Assembly (NCBI RefSeq): GCF_000337355.1
Contig: NZ_AOJH01000084.1
Span: forward strand, 3,618 to 46,360
Source: Halorubrum kocurii JCM 14978
GTDB lineage: Archaea > Halobacteriota > Halobacteria > Halobacteriales > Haloferacaceae
Direction of reading: 5' to 3'
DNA: 42,743 nucleotides
Positions 14,925 to 23,439 of the stretch are shown in pieces (position 1 is the stretch's first letter; the number at the start of each line of letters is the position of its first letter). The translations under genes and the position numbers were made by a program. The notes beneath the pieces were generated by a model, which saw only the letters and a program-made list of their open reading frames with translations, did no database searches and was not told the DNA's origin.

Positions 14925-14978
14925 GTAAAATCGTACCGCATCGCCATCGGCTCGCGTACGTTAGGCTCACGCAGCCTA
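14925..14978 (-). terminator. Possible terminator behind the 65-residue gene
   Basis: TAGGCT/AGCCTA at 14962-14978 forms a 6-base stem with a 5-base loop; on the minus strand it is followed by GATTTTACGATTT, a T-rich run, about 50-90 bases after the stop at 15026. Confidence 0.25.
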
Positions 14979-15025
14979 TCCCGCCTTCGGCTCGAGCGGA
15001 GGCATTTCAACCGAAACGCGGCGAT

Positions 15026-15223
15026 TTACAACACGTCGCCGATCCGCACCGGTTCGCCGTCGAGATCGGGCTCCTCGGCGACGATCTGCAACACCTCGTG
15101 GTCGGTGACGTCGCGGTACCCCTTGCCGGTCGCCTCCTCGATCAGGTCCTTTTCGAGCTGGAACTCGGTGCCCTCGTAGACCACGTCGACGCCGTCGTCG
15201 GTGAATGTCAGGTCGGTACTCAT
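15026..15223 (-). CDS. Small conserved haloarchaeal protein (DUF5800-like)
   Basis: A 65-residue acidic protein beginning MSTDLTFTDDGVDVVYEGTE and ending GEPVRIGDVL. From memory this is a highly conserved haloarchaeal orphan family (DUF5800), with conserved YEGTEFxLEKDLIEEATGK and TDHEVLQIV segments. No enzymatic motif or membrane segment is seen. It may share a direction with the next small gene (15314-15496), but 90 bases separate them. Function unknown. Confidence 0.75.
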   Translation of the reverse strand: MSTDLTFTDDGVDVVYEGTEFQLEKDLIEEATGKGYRDVTDHEVLQIVAEEPDLDGEPVRIGDVL

Positions 15224-15313
15224 GCGAAGCGGTAGGCCGCGACCGGATAAAAGGGGCGTGACACGGTCCCGATCGACCCGAGACGCCGTCGATCGCGGTC
15301 GGCGGGCGACGGT

Positions 15314-15496
15314 CTACTCGTCGTCTTCGTCGTCTTTCATCTCGGAGAGGCGCCCGACGAGGTCGTCGGTCGACGCGCCGCCCTCGATGGAGACCTCGCC
15401 GTCGTGGTCGTTCTCGTGGACGTTCACGGCGCCGTCGTCGTCGGTGTCAACGTCCTGGTCCTTCTGCTCGCTCTCGTCGTACGATCCGAATCCCAT
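15314..15496 (-). CDS. Small conserved haloarchaeal protein (DUF5786-like)
   Basis: The ATG at 15496 gives a 60-residue, extremely acidic protein, MGFGSYDESEQKDQDVDTDD and onwards, ending in LVGRLSEMKDDEDDE. A longer open frame upstream exists but its translation does not look natural, and MGFGSYDESEQ is the usual start of this haloarchaeal family as I recall it (DUF5786). The N-terminus is disordered-looking and the C-terminal half could form a short helix. Function unknown. Confidence 0.75.
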   Translation of the reverse strand: MGFGSYDESEQKDQDVDTDDDGAVNVHENDHDGEVSIEGGASTDDLVGRLSEMKDDEDDE

Positions 15497-15620
15497 GTCT
15501 GACCCTTCAGCGCCGCCCTGAAAAGGGTAGTGACACCGCGGCCGTTCGGCAACGAGCCGCACGCGCGTTCCCGTCGACCGCCCCGTCACCGTCCGACGCC
15601 CGTCGGACGACCCCACACGG

Positions 15621-15626
15621 TTTATA
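15621..15626 (+). promoter_or_regulatory. TATA box of the bactofilin-like gene
   Basis: TTTATA, about 26 bases before the GTG at 15650. This leaderless spacing supports the choice of GTG over upstream starts. Confidence 0.5.
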
Positions 15627-15649
15627 CGGGCGGAGGGAGTTCTCCCGGT

Positions 15650-16855
15650 GTGTCGCTGAGGGGAGGCGGTCCGATAGAGGAGCTCGCCGTCCCGTCCGGG
15701 ACGACCGTCGAAGAGCACGATCTCGTCACCGACGGCGACGTGCTCGTCGGCGGCCAGTCGACCGTGGAGTTCGGACTCCGCGGCCGCAACGTCGCGCTGG
15801 GCGAGCGCGTGAGCGTCGAGAACGACATCGAGGCTGAGGGCGACTGTCGGCTCGACACGTGGTGTTCGGTCGACGGCAACGTCCTCGTCGGCGAGGACGC
15901 GTATCTCGGCGAGCGGGTGACCGTCACCGGTCGCCTGATGGTCTCCGGGGACCTCGACATCGGCGACGACGTGACGATCGAGGAGGGGTTCGAGGCGAAC
16001 GGGTGGATCGTCATCCGGAACCCCGTTCCCACCCTCGTCTTCTACTTCATCGTCCTCTCTCAGCTCCTGCGGCTCGGTGAGACCGACGCGGCCGACGACC
16101 TCGCGGAGGCGCTCGCAGACGGCGAGGAGGTGCGCGACCCCCTGCTGGTCCCGCGCGGCGGCGAAATCTCCGACGACGCGTGGCGCGTCTCGACGCCCGC
16201 CACGGTCGGCGACGACTGCCGCCTCCACGGCAACCTCCGCGCGGAGTCGATCCGCGTCGGCGAGCGCAACGAGGTGTTCGGTTCCCTCCGCGCCCGCGAG
16301 GGGATCACGGTCGGCGCCGACACCACGATCCACGGCGACGTCACCACTCGCGGCGGAACCGTCACGATCGAGGCCGGCGCGCGGGTGCTCGGCGACGTCT
16401 CCGCCGGCGACCTCGTCGTCCACGACGGCGCCGAGATCGACGGCACGCTCCGCGCCCGCGGCGAGATGAAACTCGTTCAAGAGACCGGTGGCGACGAGAG
16501 CGAGGGCGAGGAGGATGACGCCGACGGGGGCGAGGAGGATGACGCCGACGGGGGCAAGGACGAAGCCGGGAGACCCGACGAGTCCGGCGAAGGCGGGGAG
16601 GAGGGCGTGGACGCCGCCGAGGCTGAGGACGCCGACGAGGCGTCAGACGAAAGCGAGGCGTCGGGCAGTGACGATTCTCCGGCCGACGAGGAATCGGAAC
16701 CGGATACGGGCGACGACGAACCGACGGCCGACGGCCCGGCGACTGAGACGGTGGAAGGGGACGGAACCGCTCGCGAGACCGAGGCCGACGGCGAGGGGTC
16801 AGACACCGACGCGGAAGCGACCGAGGAGCGAGACGCCGACGCGGAAGCGACGTAG
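15650..16855 (+). CDS. Bactofilin-like polymer-forming / beta-helix protein with acidic tail
   Basis: From the GTG at 15650 the protein is 401 residues. Residues 1-115 and about 165-270 are short repeated beta turns with alternating hydrophobics (GDVLVGGQSTVEFGLRGRNV, DTTIHGDVTTRGGTVTIEAG), the pattern of a right-handed beta-helix as in bactofilins (polymer-forming cytoskeletal family). Between them NPVPTLVFYFIVLSQLLRLG is a hydrophobic helix that could anchor it at the membrane. The last ~120 residues are a disordered Asp/Glu/Ala tail encoded by short repeats. The gene stands alone on the plus strand. A scaffold or cell-envelope role is likely from family knowledge; filament formation here is not shown. 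Confidence 0.7.
   Translation: MSLRGGGPIEELAVPSGTTVEEHDLVTDGDVLVGGQSTVEFGLRGRNVALGERVSVENDIEAEGDCRLDTWCSVDGNVLVGEDAYLGERVTVTGRLMVSGDLDIGDDVTIEEGFEANGWIVIRNPVPTLVFYFIVLSQLLRLGETDAADDLAEALADGEEVRDPLLVPRGGEISDDAWRVSTPATVGDDCRLHGNLRAESIRVGERNEVFGSLRAREGITVGADTTIHGDVTTRGGTVTIEAGARVLGDVSAGDLVVHDGAEIDGTLRARGEMKLVQETGGDESEGEEDDADGGEEDDADGGKDEAGRPDESGEGGEEGVDAAEAEDADEASDESEASGSDDSPADEESEPDTGDDEPTADGPATETVEGDGTARETEADGEGSDTDAEATEERDADAEAT
16506..16553 (+). repeat. 24-base tandem repeat in the acidic tail
   Basis: Two identical 24-base units encode GEEDDADG twice in the tail of the bactofilin-like protein. Slippage at such repeats would vary tail length without frameshift. Confidence 0.8.
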
Positions 16856-16887
16856 CCGCAGCGCTTTGTGAGCGTGACCGACCGCGA

Positions 16888-17652
16888 CTACCGCTCGACG
16901 GTCTCGCCGACGAACACGTCCTCGTGGAGCGTCTCGGTCACGACGTCCGCGAGCGTTCGGAGGTTCTCCGTGTCCTCGCGGTTGTAGGAGACGAGCGTCT
17001 CGAGCGCGTCGTCGTCGCCGCGCTCGTACTCGCGCCAGAGCCGGACCGCGTCCCGGCCCGAGATGTCGGGGCGGTCGCGCTCGATCCCGAGCTGCTTTTC
17101 GATCGGTTTCAGTCCCCCGGAGAGCCCGATCCGCTTGCAGGGGTACATGAGATCGAGGTGGGGCGTGTCGATCTCGATGTCGAAGGACGCCTCGAGGAAC
17201 GGCACGTCGAACCGGGCGCCGTTGAACGTCGCGAGCAGGCTGGCGTCGGCGAAGCGCTCGCGGAGCCGCTCCGCGGTCAGGTCATCGCCGGCGACGAGCG
17301 TCGTGGTCTCGCCGTCTCGGTGGAAGCTCACCGTCGTCACCTGATTGCGATGCTCGTCCAGCCCGGTCGTCTCGATGTCGAAGAAGCAGGTCTCCGCGCG
17401 GAAGTTCTCGTAGAGCCGCCAGCGCTCCCCGCTTGGGAACGTGCGGTCGAAGTAGGCGGAGTCGCCGTCGTCGAGACGCGTCAGCGCCTCGGCGATGAAC
17501 GACTCGATCCGGTCGGCAGTGGTCGAGCCGACGCCCGCGACGTCGACGGCGGGGTCGAACGACTCCCACGTGGTGACGCCCTCGCGCCAGAGCCGGCGCT
17601 CCGTCGTCTCGCCGACCCCCTCGACCGGGATGAAGCTGTTCTCGATGCGCAT
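16888..17652 (-). CDS. RNase H-like (YprB-type) exonuclease with N-terminal helix-hairpin-helix
   Basis: The ATG at 17652 gives 254 residues. Residues about 8-52 contain two helix-hairpin-helix elements (IPVEGVGETTERRLWREGVT and VAGVGSTTADRIESF) for non-specific DNA binding. The nuclease fold follows: FFDIETTGLD (90-99) carries the first acidic pair, LLATFNGARFDVPFLE the second, and VSYNREDTENL the third Asp, matching DEDD exonucleases of the YprB ribonuclease-H-like group. A longer frame upstream was not used because MRIENSFIPVEGVG is the natural domain start. Likely role in DNA repair or RNA/DNA processing; no nearby partner gene proves it. Confidence 0.82.
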   Translation of the reverse strand: MRIENSFIPVEGVGETTERRLWREGVTTWESFDPAVDVAGVGSTTADRIESFIAEALTRLDDGDSAYFDRTFPSGERWRLYENFRAETCFFDIETTGLDEHRNQVTTVSFHRDGETTTLVAGDDLTAERLRERFADASLLATFNGARFDVPFLEASFDIEIDTPHLDLMYPCKRIGLSGGLKPIEKQLGIERDRPDISGRDAVRLWREYERGDDDALETLVSYNREDTENLRTLADVVTETLHEDVFVGETVER

Positions 17653-17774
17653 GTCCGTCCCGGAGCGACGCGCGGCTAAAAAGTCGGCGGGAGGCGACGG
17701 CGAGAACCGCCGCCGCCGGACCACGCCGGGGCCGAGCGGTGTTTAACTAGCGGCGGCCCCAACAGCCGGTGTTC

Positions 17775-18521
17775 ATGTGCGGCCGCTACACCCTCTTCAC
17801 CCCCGCCGCCGACCTCGAAGCGCGATTCGACGCCGACTTCGCGGGCGTCGAGCCGAGCTACAACTGCGCGCCCGGCCAGGACCTCCCGGTGATCGCCGAC
17901 GAGGACCCGAGCGCCGCCACGCGGATGGAGTGGGGGCTCACCCCCTCGTGGGCCGACGAGTCGTTCGGCCTCATCAACGCCCGCGCGGAGACGGTCCGCG
18001 AGAAGCGGAGCTTCGCCGATGCCTTCGAGCGCCGGCGGTGTCTCGTCCCCGCCGACGGGTTCTACGAGTGGGTCGACGGAGGCAGCAAAGACGGGAGTCG
18101 CGGAGGGTCGGGCGGTAAGACCCCGTACCGCGTCGCCTTCGAGGACGACCGCCCGTTCGCGATGGCGGGGCTCTACGAGCGGTGGGAGCCCCCTGAGCCG
18201 GAGACGACCCAGACCGGACTCGGCGCGTTCGGCGGCGGAGCGGGGGAGGAAGGCGACTCGGACGACGGTAGCGGCACCATCGAGACGTTCACGATCGTCA
18301 CCACCGAGCCGAACGACCTCGTCGCCGACCTCCACCACCGGATGGCCGTGGTCCTCGACCCGAGCGAGGAGGAGACGTGGCTCCGCGGCGACCCCGACGA
18401 GGCCGCCGCGCTGCTCGACCCCTATCCAGCCGACGAGCTGACGGCCTACCCGGTCTCCACGCGCGTGAACTCGCCCGGCGTCGACGCCCCGGAGCTGATC
18501 GAGCCGGTGGGCGGCGGTTAA
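17775..18521 (+). CDS. SRAP/YedK-HMCES family abasic-site processing protein
   Basis: A 248-residue protein. The start at 17775 is fixed by Cys2 (MCGRYTLFTP), the residue that crosslinks to abasic sites in single-stranded DNA in the known family after Met removal; an in-frame GTG two codons earlier would bury it. Asn30 in PSYNCAPGQ, Glu98 in GFYEWV and His187/188 in LHHRMAVVLD are the other active-site residues. Insertions after GFYEWVDGG and around 140-170 are low-complexity Gly/Ser/Asp linkers, a halophilic extra. It is a single gene. It shields and repairs abasic sites at replication (family knowledge). Confidence 0.9.
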   Translation: MCGRYTLFTPAADLEARFDADFAGVEPSYNCAPGQDLPVIADEDPSAATRMEWGLTPSWADESFGLINARAETVREKRSFADAFERRRCLVPADGFYEWVDGGSKDGSRGGSGGKTPYRVAFEDDRPFAMAGLYERWEPPEPETTQTGLGAFGGGAGEEGDSDDGSGTIETFTIVTTEPNDLVADLHHRMAVVLDPSEEETWLRGDPDEAAALLDPYPADELTAYPVSTRVNSPGVDAPELIEPVGGG

Positions 18522-18557
18522 AAAGACGCACGACGCGGACCGAGAGAGGTCGCCCGC

Positions 18558-20012
18558 TCAGGGCGCCACGAGGTCGACGACCGTCTCGTCGTCGACGACC
18601 ACGTTGTACGCGCCCTCGTCGTCGTTCCAGAGGACCAGCCCGTTCTCGACGAAGACCACTGAGCCGTAGTCGGCCGTCCGGAGGTCGTCGTTGAGCACTG
18701 TCTCTCGCGTGCAGACGAGGTAGTGGTCGACCGTCTGCGAGCCGTCGCCGACGCGGTAGAGGGCGTTGTCGCCGTCGCTGAGGTCGTGGCTCAGCTTCAC
18801 GGCGAGGTAGTTCACGCGGCCGGTGACGTGCTCCTCCGAGTCGGCCATGCGCGCGCAGCGGCCGGCGTTCGCCTGCACGTCGACCCGGCGCGTTCCGTCG
18901 GGGCGGAGGATCGCGTACGCGAACTGCACGTCGACGTTGACGAACTCGCCCGGCTCGTCCGCGGAGCCACGCTCGGCCGCCTCGTCGAGCCGGCGCTGGA
19001 ACGGCGGGACCCCGAGGTCGTCGGCCACGTCGAACGACCACCCGCCGTCCGATGGGGTCGCGTCCGGCCACAGTCGGAGCGTGGGCGCGTACGTCTCGAC
19101 GCCGCTCTCGGGGGTCGCGACCGCGCGCTCCACCTCGCGGAGCCCCATGGCGGTGTTGCGGTCGGCGGGCGCGAACGCGACGACGCTCCCGTCGTCGGCG
19201 AGCCGGTCGAGCGCGGCCTCGACGACCTCCGCCGGGTCGTCGAGCTCGGAGAGGACGTTCCCGAACACGACCAGGTCGAACTCGTCGGCGGCGCCCCCGT
19301 CGGCCTCGTCCCCCGCCGCTCCGCCGTCGAGTCCGAAGAAGGTCTCCGCCGTCTCCTCGTGGATCGTCGGTCGGAAGTTCCGCCCCGTCTCGTCGAGCAG
19401 CCGGTCGAGCACGTCCGTCGCCGCGCTCGGCTCGACGGCGTGGTAGTCGACCACCGCGTCGTCGGGCAGGTAGTCGTGGAGGCCGAGCGCGGGGCCGCCG
19501 ACGCCCGCGCCCACGTCGAGGACGCGGAGGGTCCGGTCGAGCAGCCCGTTCTCGACGAGGTCATCGAGGACGTAGCCGATCGTCGCGTAGTAGGCCGGGA
19601 GATGGTAGACCGCGTACCCGAGCGCCGCGACCCGGTCGTACGCCACGTCGTTCCCGTAGAGGTAGTCGTCCTTCAGCCGGCGCACCGCCTCGCGCAGCTC
19701 GTCTCCGGACTCCCCGCGGTGCCAGTTCGCGCCGAACTCACGGACGAGCAGGTCCTCGAGGGCGAACGAGTAGCGCTCGGGGAGCGCGTCCGGCGCCCAG
19801 CCGGGGTCGGGGACAGGCTCCTCGGGGACGGGCTCGAAGGCGCCGTCCTCGCGCTCCCGGAGCCTGAGGTCGAACGCCTCCTCGCGGAGCGTCTCGCGGA
19901 CGACCGCCGGGTGGGCGCCTCCCTCGATGTACTCCGCGATCTCCTCTGGGTCGATCGGTCTGACGTTGCGCAGGTAGTTGGCGTTGTTCCGGACGGCTGC
20001 TCTGTCTATCAT
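18558..20012 (-). CDS. SAM-dependent methyltransferase, Rsm22-like
   Basis: A 484-residue protein. A helical N-terminal part (YSFALEDLLVREFGANWHRG, DDYLYGNDVAYDRVAALGYA) precedes the class I methyltransferase core: motif I VLDVGAGVGG (164-173), acidic YHAVEPS, and FDLVVFGNVLSEL as motif IV. The C-terminal ~150 residues form a beta-rich extension. This organisation, with a long helical leader before VLDVGAG, recalls the Rsm22 ribosome-associated methyltransferase-like family found in eukaryotic mitochondria and haloarchaea, but the four-cysteine cluster usual in mitochondrial Rsm22 is not apparent. It follows tyrA by 25 bases in the same direction, possibly cotranscribed. Confidence 0.68.
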   Translation of the reverse strand: MIDRAAVRNNANYLRNVRPIDPEEIAEYIEGGAHPAVVRETLREEAFDLRLREREDGAFEPVPEEPVPDPGWAPDALPERYSFALEDLLVREFGANWHRGESGDELREAVRRLKDDYLYGNDVAYDRVAALGYAVYHLPAYYATIGYVLDDLVENGLLDRTLRVLDVGAGVGGPALGLHDYLPDDAVVDYHAVEPSAATDVLDRLLDETGRNFRPTIHEETAETFFGLDGGAAGDEADGGAADEFDLVVFGNVLSELDDPAEVVEAALDRLADDGSVVAFAPADRNTAMGLREVERAVATPESGVETYAPTLRLWPDATPSDGGWSFDVADDLGVPPFQRRLDEAAERGSADEPGEFVNVDVQFAYAILRPDGTRRVDVQANAGRCARMADSEEHVTGRVNYLAVKLSHDLSDGDNALYRVGDGSQTVDHYLVCTRETVLNDDLRTADYGSVVFVENGLVLWNDDEGAYNVVVDDETVVDLVAP

Positions 20013-20037
20013 GAAATCACTGGCGTGGTCGGTCGGC

Positions 20038-20811
20038 TCACTCGTGTCGCTCCCGCCCCTCGCGGTCGCCGCGGGCGCGCTCGTAGAGGGCGGCGAACGC
20101 CTCGGAGTCGGCGTCGGCGATCTCGCGGGCCGCCGCGGCCACGTCGTCGGCGCCGTCGAAGGCGCGCTGGATCTCGGCGTACACCGCGGGCGACCCCTCG
20201 GTGACCGTGTCGGCGACCTCGTCGAGCGCGGCCGAGACGGGCGTGTGGAACTCCTCCCGCACGTCCCCGCCGGCGAGCCGCCACGCGAGCACGGCCGCGT
20301 GCGCGCCGGCCTGCACCGTCTCCATCGCCTCGTCGTGCTCCGCGGGCGTCGTCTCGAACACCTCGTTGCCCCTGGCCTCGATCGCGGCCGAGATCCCCCC
20401 GACGACCGGCCCCTCCGCGTCGACGACCGCGGCGACGTTGCCGGGGACCCGCGGCGGCGCGAACAGCGGGTGGTAGCTCGCGCGCTCGCGGTCCGGCGCG
20501 TGCTCGCGCATCGCCGCGACCGCGTCGGTCATCTCGCCGGAGACGTCGAGCATCGCTCGCTCCGCGCGGGGCGCGTACGCCTCGACGGCGGCGGGGACCG
20601 CCGACATCGGCACCGCGAGACACACCGCGTCGTGGGTCGTGTCGCCGTCGGCCGGGACCGCCTCCGCGTCGCGGTCGGCGGCCGCGTCGGCGGCGACCGC
20701 CGGGTCGCGGTCGGCGAAGGCCACGGTCGCGTCGACCGGCGACTCGTCGGCCGACACGGTGTCGGCGATCCAGCGGCCGATCTCGCCCGCGCCCACCACG
20801 AGGAAGTCCAT
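20038..20811 (-). CDS. tyrA: Prephenate dehydrogenase
   Basis: A 257-residue NAD(P)-dependent dehydrogenase. The Rossmann nucleotide site is LVVGAGEIGRWIAD (GAGEIG 8-13); DVSGEMTDAV and ASYHPLFAPPRVPG correspond to the conserved substrate/His region of prephenate dehydrogenases, and a helical C-terminal domain follows. It catalyses oxidative decarboxylation of prephenate to 4-hydroxyphenylpyruvate in tyrosine synthesis. It has no ACT or chorismate mutase domain, as in other haloarchaeal versions. It is upstream of the Rsm22-like gene by 25 bases, so the two may be cotranscribed. The TyrA call is confident; strict prephenate versus arogenate preference cannot be read. Confidence 0.85.
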   Translation of the reverse strand: MDFLVVGAGEIGRWIADTVSADESPVDATVAFADRDPAVAADAAADRDAEAVPADGDTTHDAVCLAVPMSAVPAAVEAYAPRAERAMLDVSGEMTDAVAAMREHAPDRERASYHPLFAPPRVPGNVAAVVDAEGPVVGGISAAIEARGNEVFETTPAEHDEAMETVQAGAHAAVLAWRLAGGDVREEFHTPVSAALDEVADTVTEGSPAVYAEIQRAFDGADDVAAAAREIADADSEAFAALYERARGDREGRERHE

Positions 20812-20908
20812 CTATCGTCGGTACGGAGGGGACGAGCGCCTTAAAAGGACTCGACTCGGCCGGCCGCGCGCTGCGGTTCGGGCCTCCTCCCGCGTCGCTC
20901 GCGGGGGG

Positions 20909-22189
20909 TCACTCCGAGTGTGACCGCCCGGTGCCGCCGAGGCCGAGGAGGCCGCCGCCGGGGGCGATCGCTCTCACGGCCGGGAACAGCGCCAAGGCGA
21001 TGGCGAGCTCGAGGCCGCCGACGGCGAGGAACGCGGTGCCGTACCCGAACGCCTCGGTCGCGCTTCCCCCGATGAGGAAGCCCGCGAGGAAGCCGAGCGA
21101 GCCGAACACGTTGAACAGGCCCATCGCCGCGCCGCGGGCCTCCGGCTCGACGAGGTCCGTGACGAGCGCCATCGTCGCCGGGGCCATCAGCGCGCCGCAG
21201 ACCCCGACCAGCACCATGAGCGCGGCCGCAATCGGGTAGACCGGCGCCGCGCCGACGCCGATCGTGACGACGCCGTACGCGATCGACCCCACCACGACGG
21301 GGAGGAAGCGTCCGATCCGGTCCGAAAGGGCGCCGAACGGGGCCTGCAGCAGCGCGAAGGGGACGAAGAAGAGCGCGAGCGTCGCCCCCGCGGCCGCCGC
21401 CGAGAGGCCGAACGTCGCCGGGTCCTGGAAGTAGTAGACCCCCACAAGCGCGAAGAACCCGGCCGTGAGCCGGTCGACGAAGCCGAACGCGAGCGGGACC
21501 ATGAGGCCGCGGGTCGTCCGTGCTCGGGCGAGCACGTCGCGGAAGCCGACCTCGTTCCGGACGCGATCCGCGCCGGCGGCGCCCGTCTCGGCCGACTGAT
21601 CGACGACGGCTCGCTCCGTGAGGGCCCGGTCGTCGACGGTGGCCGCGAGCAGGCCCGACCCGGCCAGTACCGCGGCGCCGGCGTAGACGGGATAAAACGC
21701 GTTCGCGTCGGCGAGCGCCCCGCCGACGACCGAGCCGACCGCCGCGCCGAGCCCGATCGCGACCCCCGCAGCCCCCATGTTGCGCCCGTTACCGCCGCCC
21801 AGGTCCATCAGCGAGGTGATCGCCAGCGAGAAGGCGCCGATGGTGAGGGCGCCGCCGCCGATCCGGACCGCGAGCGCCGCCCGGAAGCCGAACCCGAACT
21901 CAGGGACCATCGCGAGCGCGACGTACGAGGCTGCGCCCCCGAGCGCGCCGACGACGATCAGGGGCGCCCGCCGGCCGAGCGCGTCGCTCGCGGCGCCCCA
22001 GACGACCGCGAAGGTCACGAACGCGCCGAACTCCGCGACGAGGAACCACATCCCGGCGTCGATGCCGGCCGGCGCCCCGAGCGCGACGACCAGATCCGGC
22101 ACTCCGGGGTATAAAAGGACCTGCGAGATCAGCACGGCGAGTACGACGCCGCCCAGCCGTCGTCGCTCGCCGCGGTCGTCCTCCGTCAT
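20909..22189 (-). CDS. MFS transporter
   Basis: A 426-residue membrane protein with about twelve hydrophobic segments in two halves joined by an acidic loop (near TVDDRALTERAVVDQSAETG). Loop motifs such as GAASDALGRRAPLIVVGALG and GALSDRIGRFLPVVVG are the MFS motif A in both halves (G-x-x-S/A-D-x-x-G-R). It lies 97 bases downstream of tyrA on the same strand order and next to a DsbA-like gene, with no clear metabolic link. It is probably a drug or metabolite exporter; substrate unknown. Confidence 0.85.
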   Translation of the reverse strand: MTEDDRGERRRLGGVVLAVLISQVLLYPGVPDLVVALGAPAGIDAGMWFLVAEFGAFVTFAVVWGAASDALGRRAPLIVVGALGGAASYVALAMVPEFGFGFRAALAVRIGGGALTIGAFSLAITSLMDLGGGNGRNMGAAGVAIGLGAAVGSVVGGALADANAFYPVYAGAAVLAGSGLLAATVDDRALTERAVVDQSAETGAAGADRVRNEVGFRDVLARARTTRGLMVPLAFGFVDRLTAGFFALVGVYYFQDPATFGLSAAAAGATLALFFVPFALLQAPFGALSDRIGRFLPVVVGSIAYGVVTIGVGAAPVYPIAAALMVLVGVCGALMAPATMALVTDLVEPEARGAAMGLFNVFGSLGFLAGFLIGGSATEAFGYGTAFLAVGGLELAIALALFPAVRAIAPGGGLLGLGGTGRSHSE

Positions 22190-22264
22190 TCATTTATAAA
22201 ACGTGTCGGACGCTCAAAAGGCCGACGCTCGGGAGTGTGAGGCGTCGGACGCCCCGGGATCGCC

Positions 22265-22930
22265 CTACAGCGCCTCGTCGATCGCCGCCGCGACCGTCTC
22301 TGCCTCGTAGGTGTCGACCGCCTCGCCGTTCACGAAAATCGTCGGCGTCCCGCTGACGCCCATCGACTCGCCCTCGGACTTGTCGCTCGCCGACGCCTCC
22401 TCGTAGGCCGTGAACTCCGCGTCGGCGAGGACCGCGCAGGGGTCGGCGCCGCCCGGCATGGTGTCTACGCTGCTGCCATCACCGTATGCCCCCTGCGACT
22501 CGTAGGCCGCCTTGGCGAACTCGAAGAACGCCTCGTCGCCGTGACGGTCCCCCACGCCGCGAGCCGCGCTGGCGATCGGGACCGCCCACTGCTCGTCAAC
22601 GGGGAGCGGGAAGTCCCAGTGCTCGTAGTGGATGTCGCCGGGCTCGATGTAGTCTTCGCGGATCGTCGGGAAGTGATCGAGGCTGTACGTCGCGCAGTGG
22701 CCACAGGTGAAGTCCTCGAACGCCTGAACAGTCACGTCGGCGTCGGGGTTCCCGAGGGTCGGTCGGTAGTCGAGGTCCGGGTCGCTCGGCTCCGTCAGGT
22801 CACAGTCGTATGCGCCGGCGTCGAAGCTCAGTCCGCCGCCGCCACCACCACCACCGCCGAGACACCCCGCCGCGCCGACGACGCCGACCGACGCCGCGCC
22901 CGCGAGCAGGGACCGCCGCGTGCGTTCCAT
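22265..22930 (-). CDS. DsbA-like thioredoxin-fold lipoprotein (Tat-exported)
   Basis: A 221-residue protein. TRRSLLAGAASVGVVGAAGC holds a twin-arginine motif and a lipobox (AAGC), so it is exported folded and lipid-anchored outside the cell. A nine-glycine linker follows. The thioredoxin fold carries the active-site CGHC in VTVQAFEDFTCGHCATYSL and the cis-proline loop GVSGTPTIFVNGE, typical of DsbA-type thiol-disulphide proteins. It probably forms or shuffles disulphide bonds in secreted proteins. The polyglycine tract is encoded by a near-repetitive DNA run. It stands alone in its direction after the MFS gene. Confidence 0.88.
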   Translation of the reverse strand: MERTRRSLLAGAASVGVVGAAGCLGGGGGGGGGLSFDAGAYDCDLTEPSDPDLDYRPTLGNPDADVTVQAFEDFTCGHCATYSLDHFPTIREDYIEPGDIHYEHWDFPLPVDEQWAVPIASAARGVGDRHGDEAFFEFAKAAYESQGAYGDGSSVDTMPGGADPCAVLADAEFTAYEEASASDKSEGESMGVSGTPTIFVNGEAVDTYEAETVAAAIDEAL

Positions 22931-23026
22931 ACGCTCGCTGCGGTCGGCGCGTACTTAACGACTCCGCGCCGGGGCGGCGACGTTCCGCGTCCGAACGTTT
23001 TTGCCGCCGCCTCGCAACCCTGAGGT

Positions 23027-23323
23027 ATGAGCGACTGGGACCTCGACCTGCGCGACGCCGAAGAGCAGATGGACGAGGCGTTCGCGGCCGCCGGCGACGT
23101 CGTCCTCGGCGTCCTCGACGGGACCACCGACTCCGACGAGTGGGTCCGCAGCGTCGACTACGGCAACACCCTCGTGTTGTCCGTTGACGGCGACCTCAAC
23201 GAGCTCGCCGCGGGGTTCGCGCGCGAGGTCAAGGACATGGGCGGCGAGCTGATGCACTTCCGCGGGTTCCTCGTGGTCACGCCGCCCGGCGTCACCATCG
23301 ACACCGACCGGCTGAGCGAGTAG
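23027..23323 (+). CDS. Small conserved haloarchaeal protein (DUF5779-like)
   Basis: A 98-residue acidic protein, MSDWDLDLRDAEEQMDEAFA and onwards, containing YGNTLVLSVDGDLNELAAGF and ending FLVVTPPGVTIDTDRLSE. From memory it belongs to an uncharacterised haloarchaeal family (DUF5779). It appears as a compact alpha/beta protein with no signal or membrane segment. Nearby are a DsbA-like gene (divergent) and a sugar nucleotidyltransferase, with no obvious functional link. Confidence 0.7.
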   Translation: MSDWDLDLRDAEEQMDEAFAAAGDVVLGVLDGTTDSDEWVRSVDYGNTLVLSVDGDLNELAAGFAREVKDMGGELMHFRGFLVVTPPGVTIDTDRLSE

Positions 23324-23439
23324 TCGGCGTCCGGTCGCCGGTCGGGATCGGGCTCGTCCTCGCGTGGAGAACTCTGATCCCGTTTCTCGCCGTTGACACG
23401 AGCGCAAAAGGTATGACGCCGGGGTGAGACGAAGGTGAC

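Noticed and set aside
15314-16480. Long minus-strand ORF across the bactofilin-like gene
   Set aside because: Shadow of the plus-strand gene; only the last 60 residues, from ATG 15496, look real.
18723-20204. 493-residue plus-strand ORF
   Set aside because: It is the mirror of the methyltransferase gene, with Val/Arg-rich sequence typical of antisense frames in GC-rich DNA.
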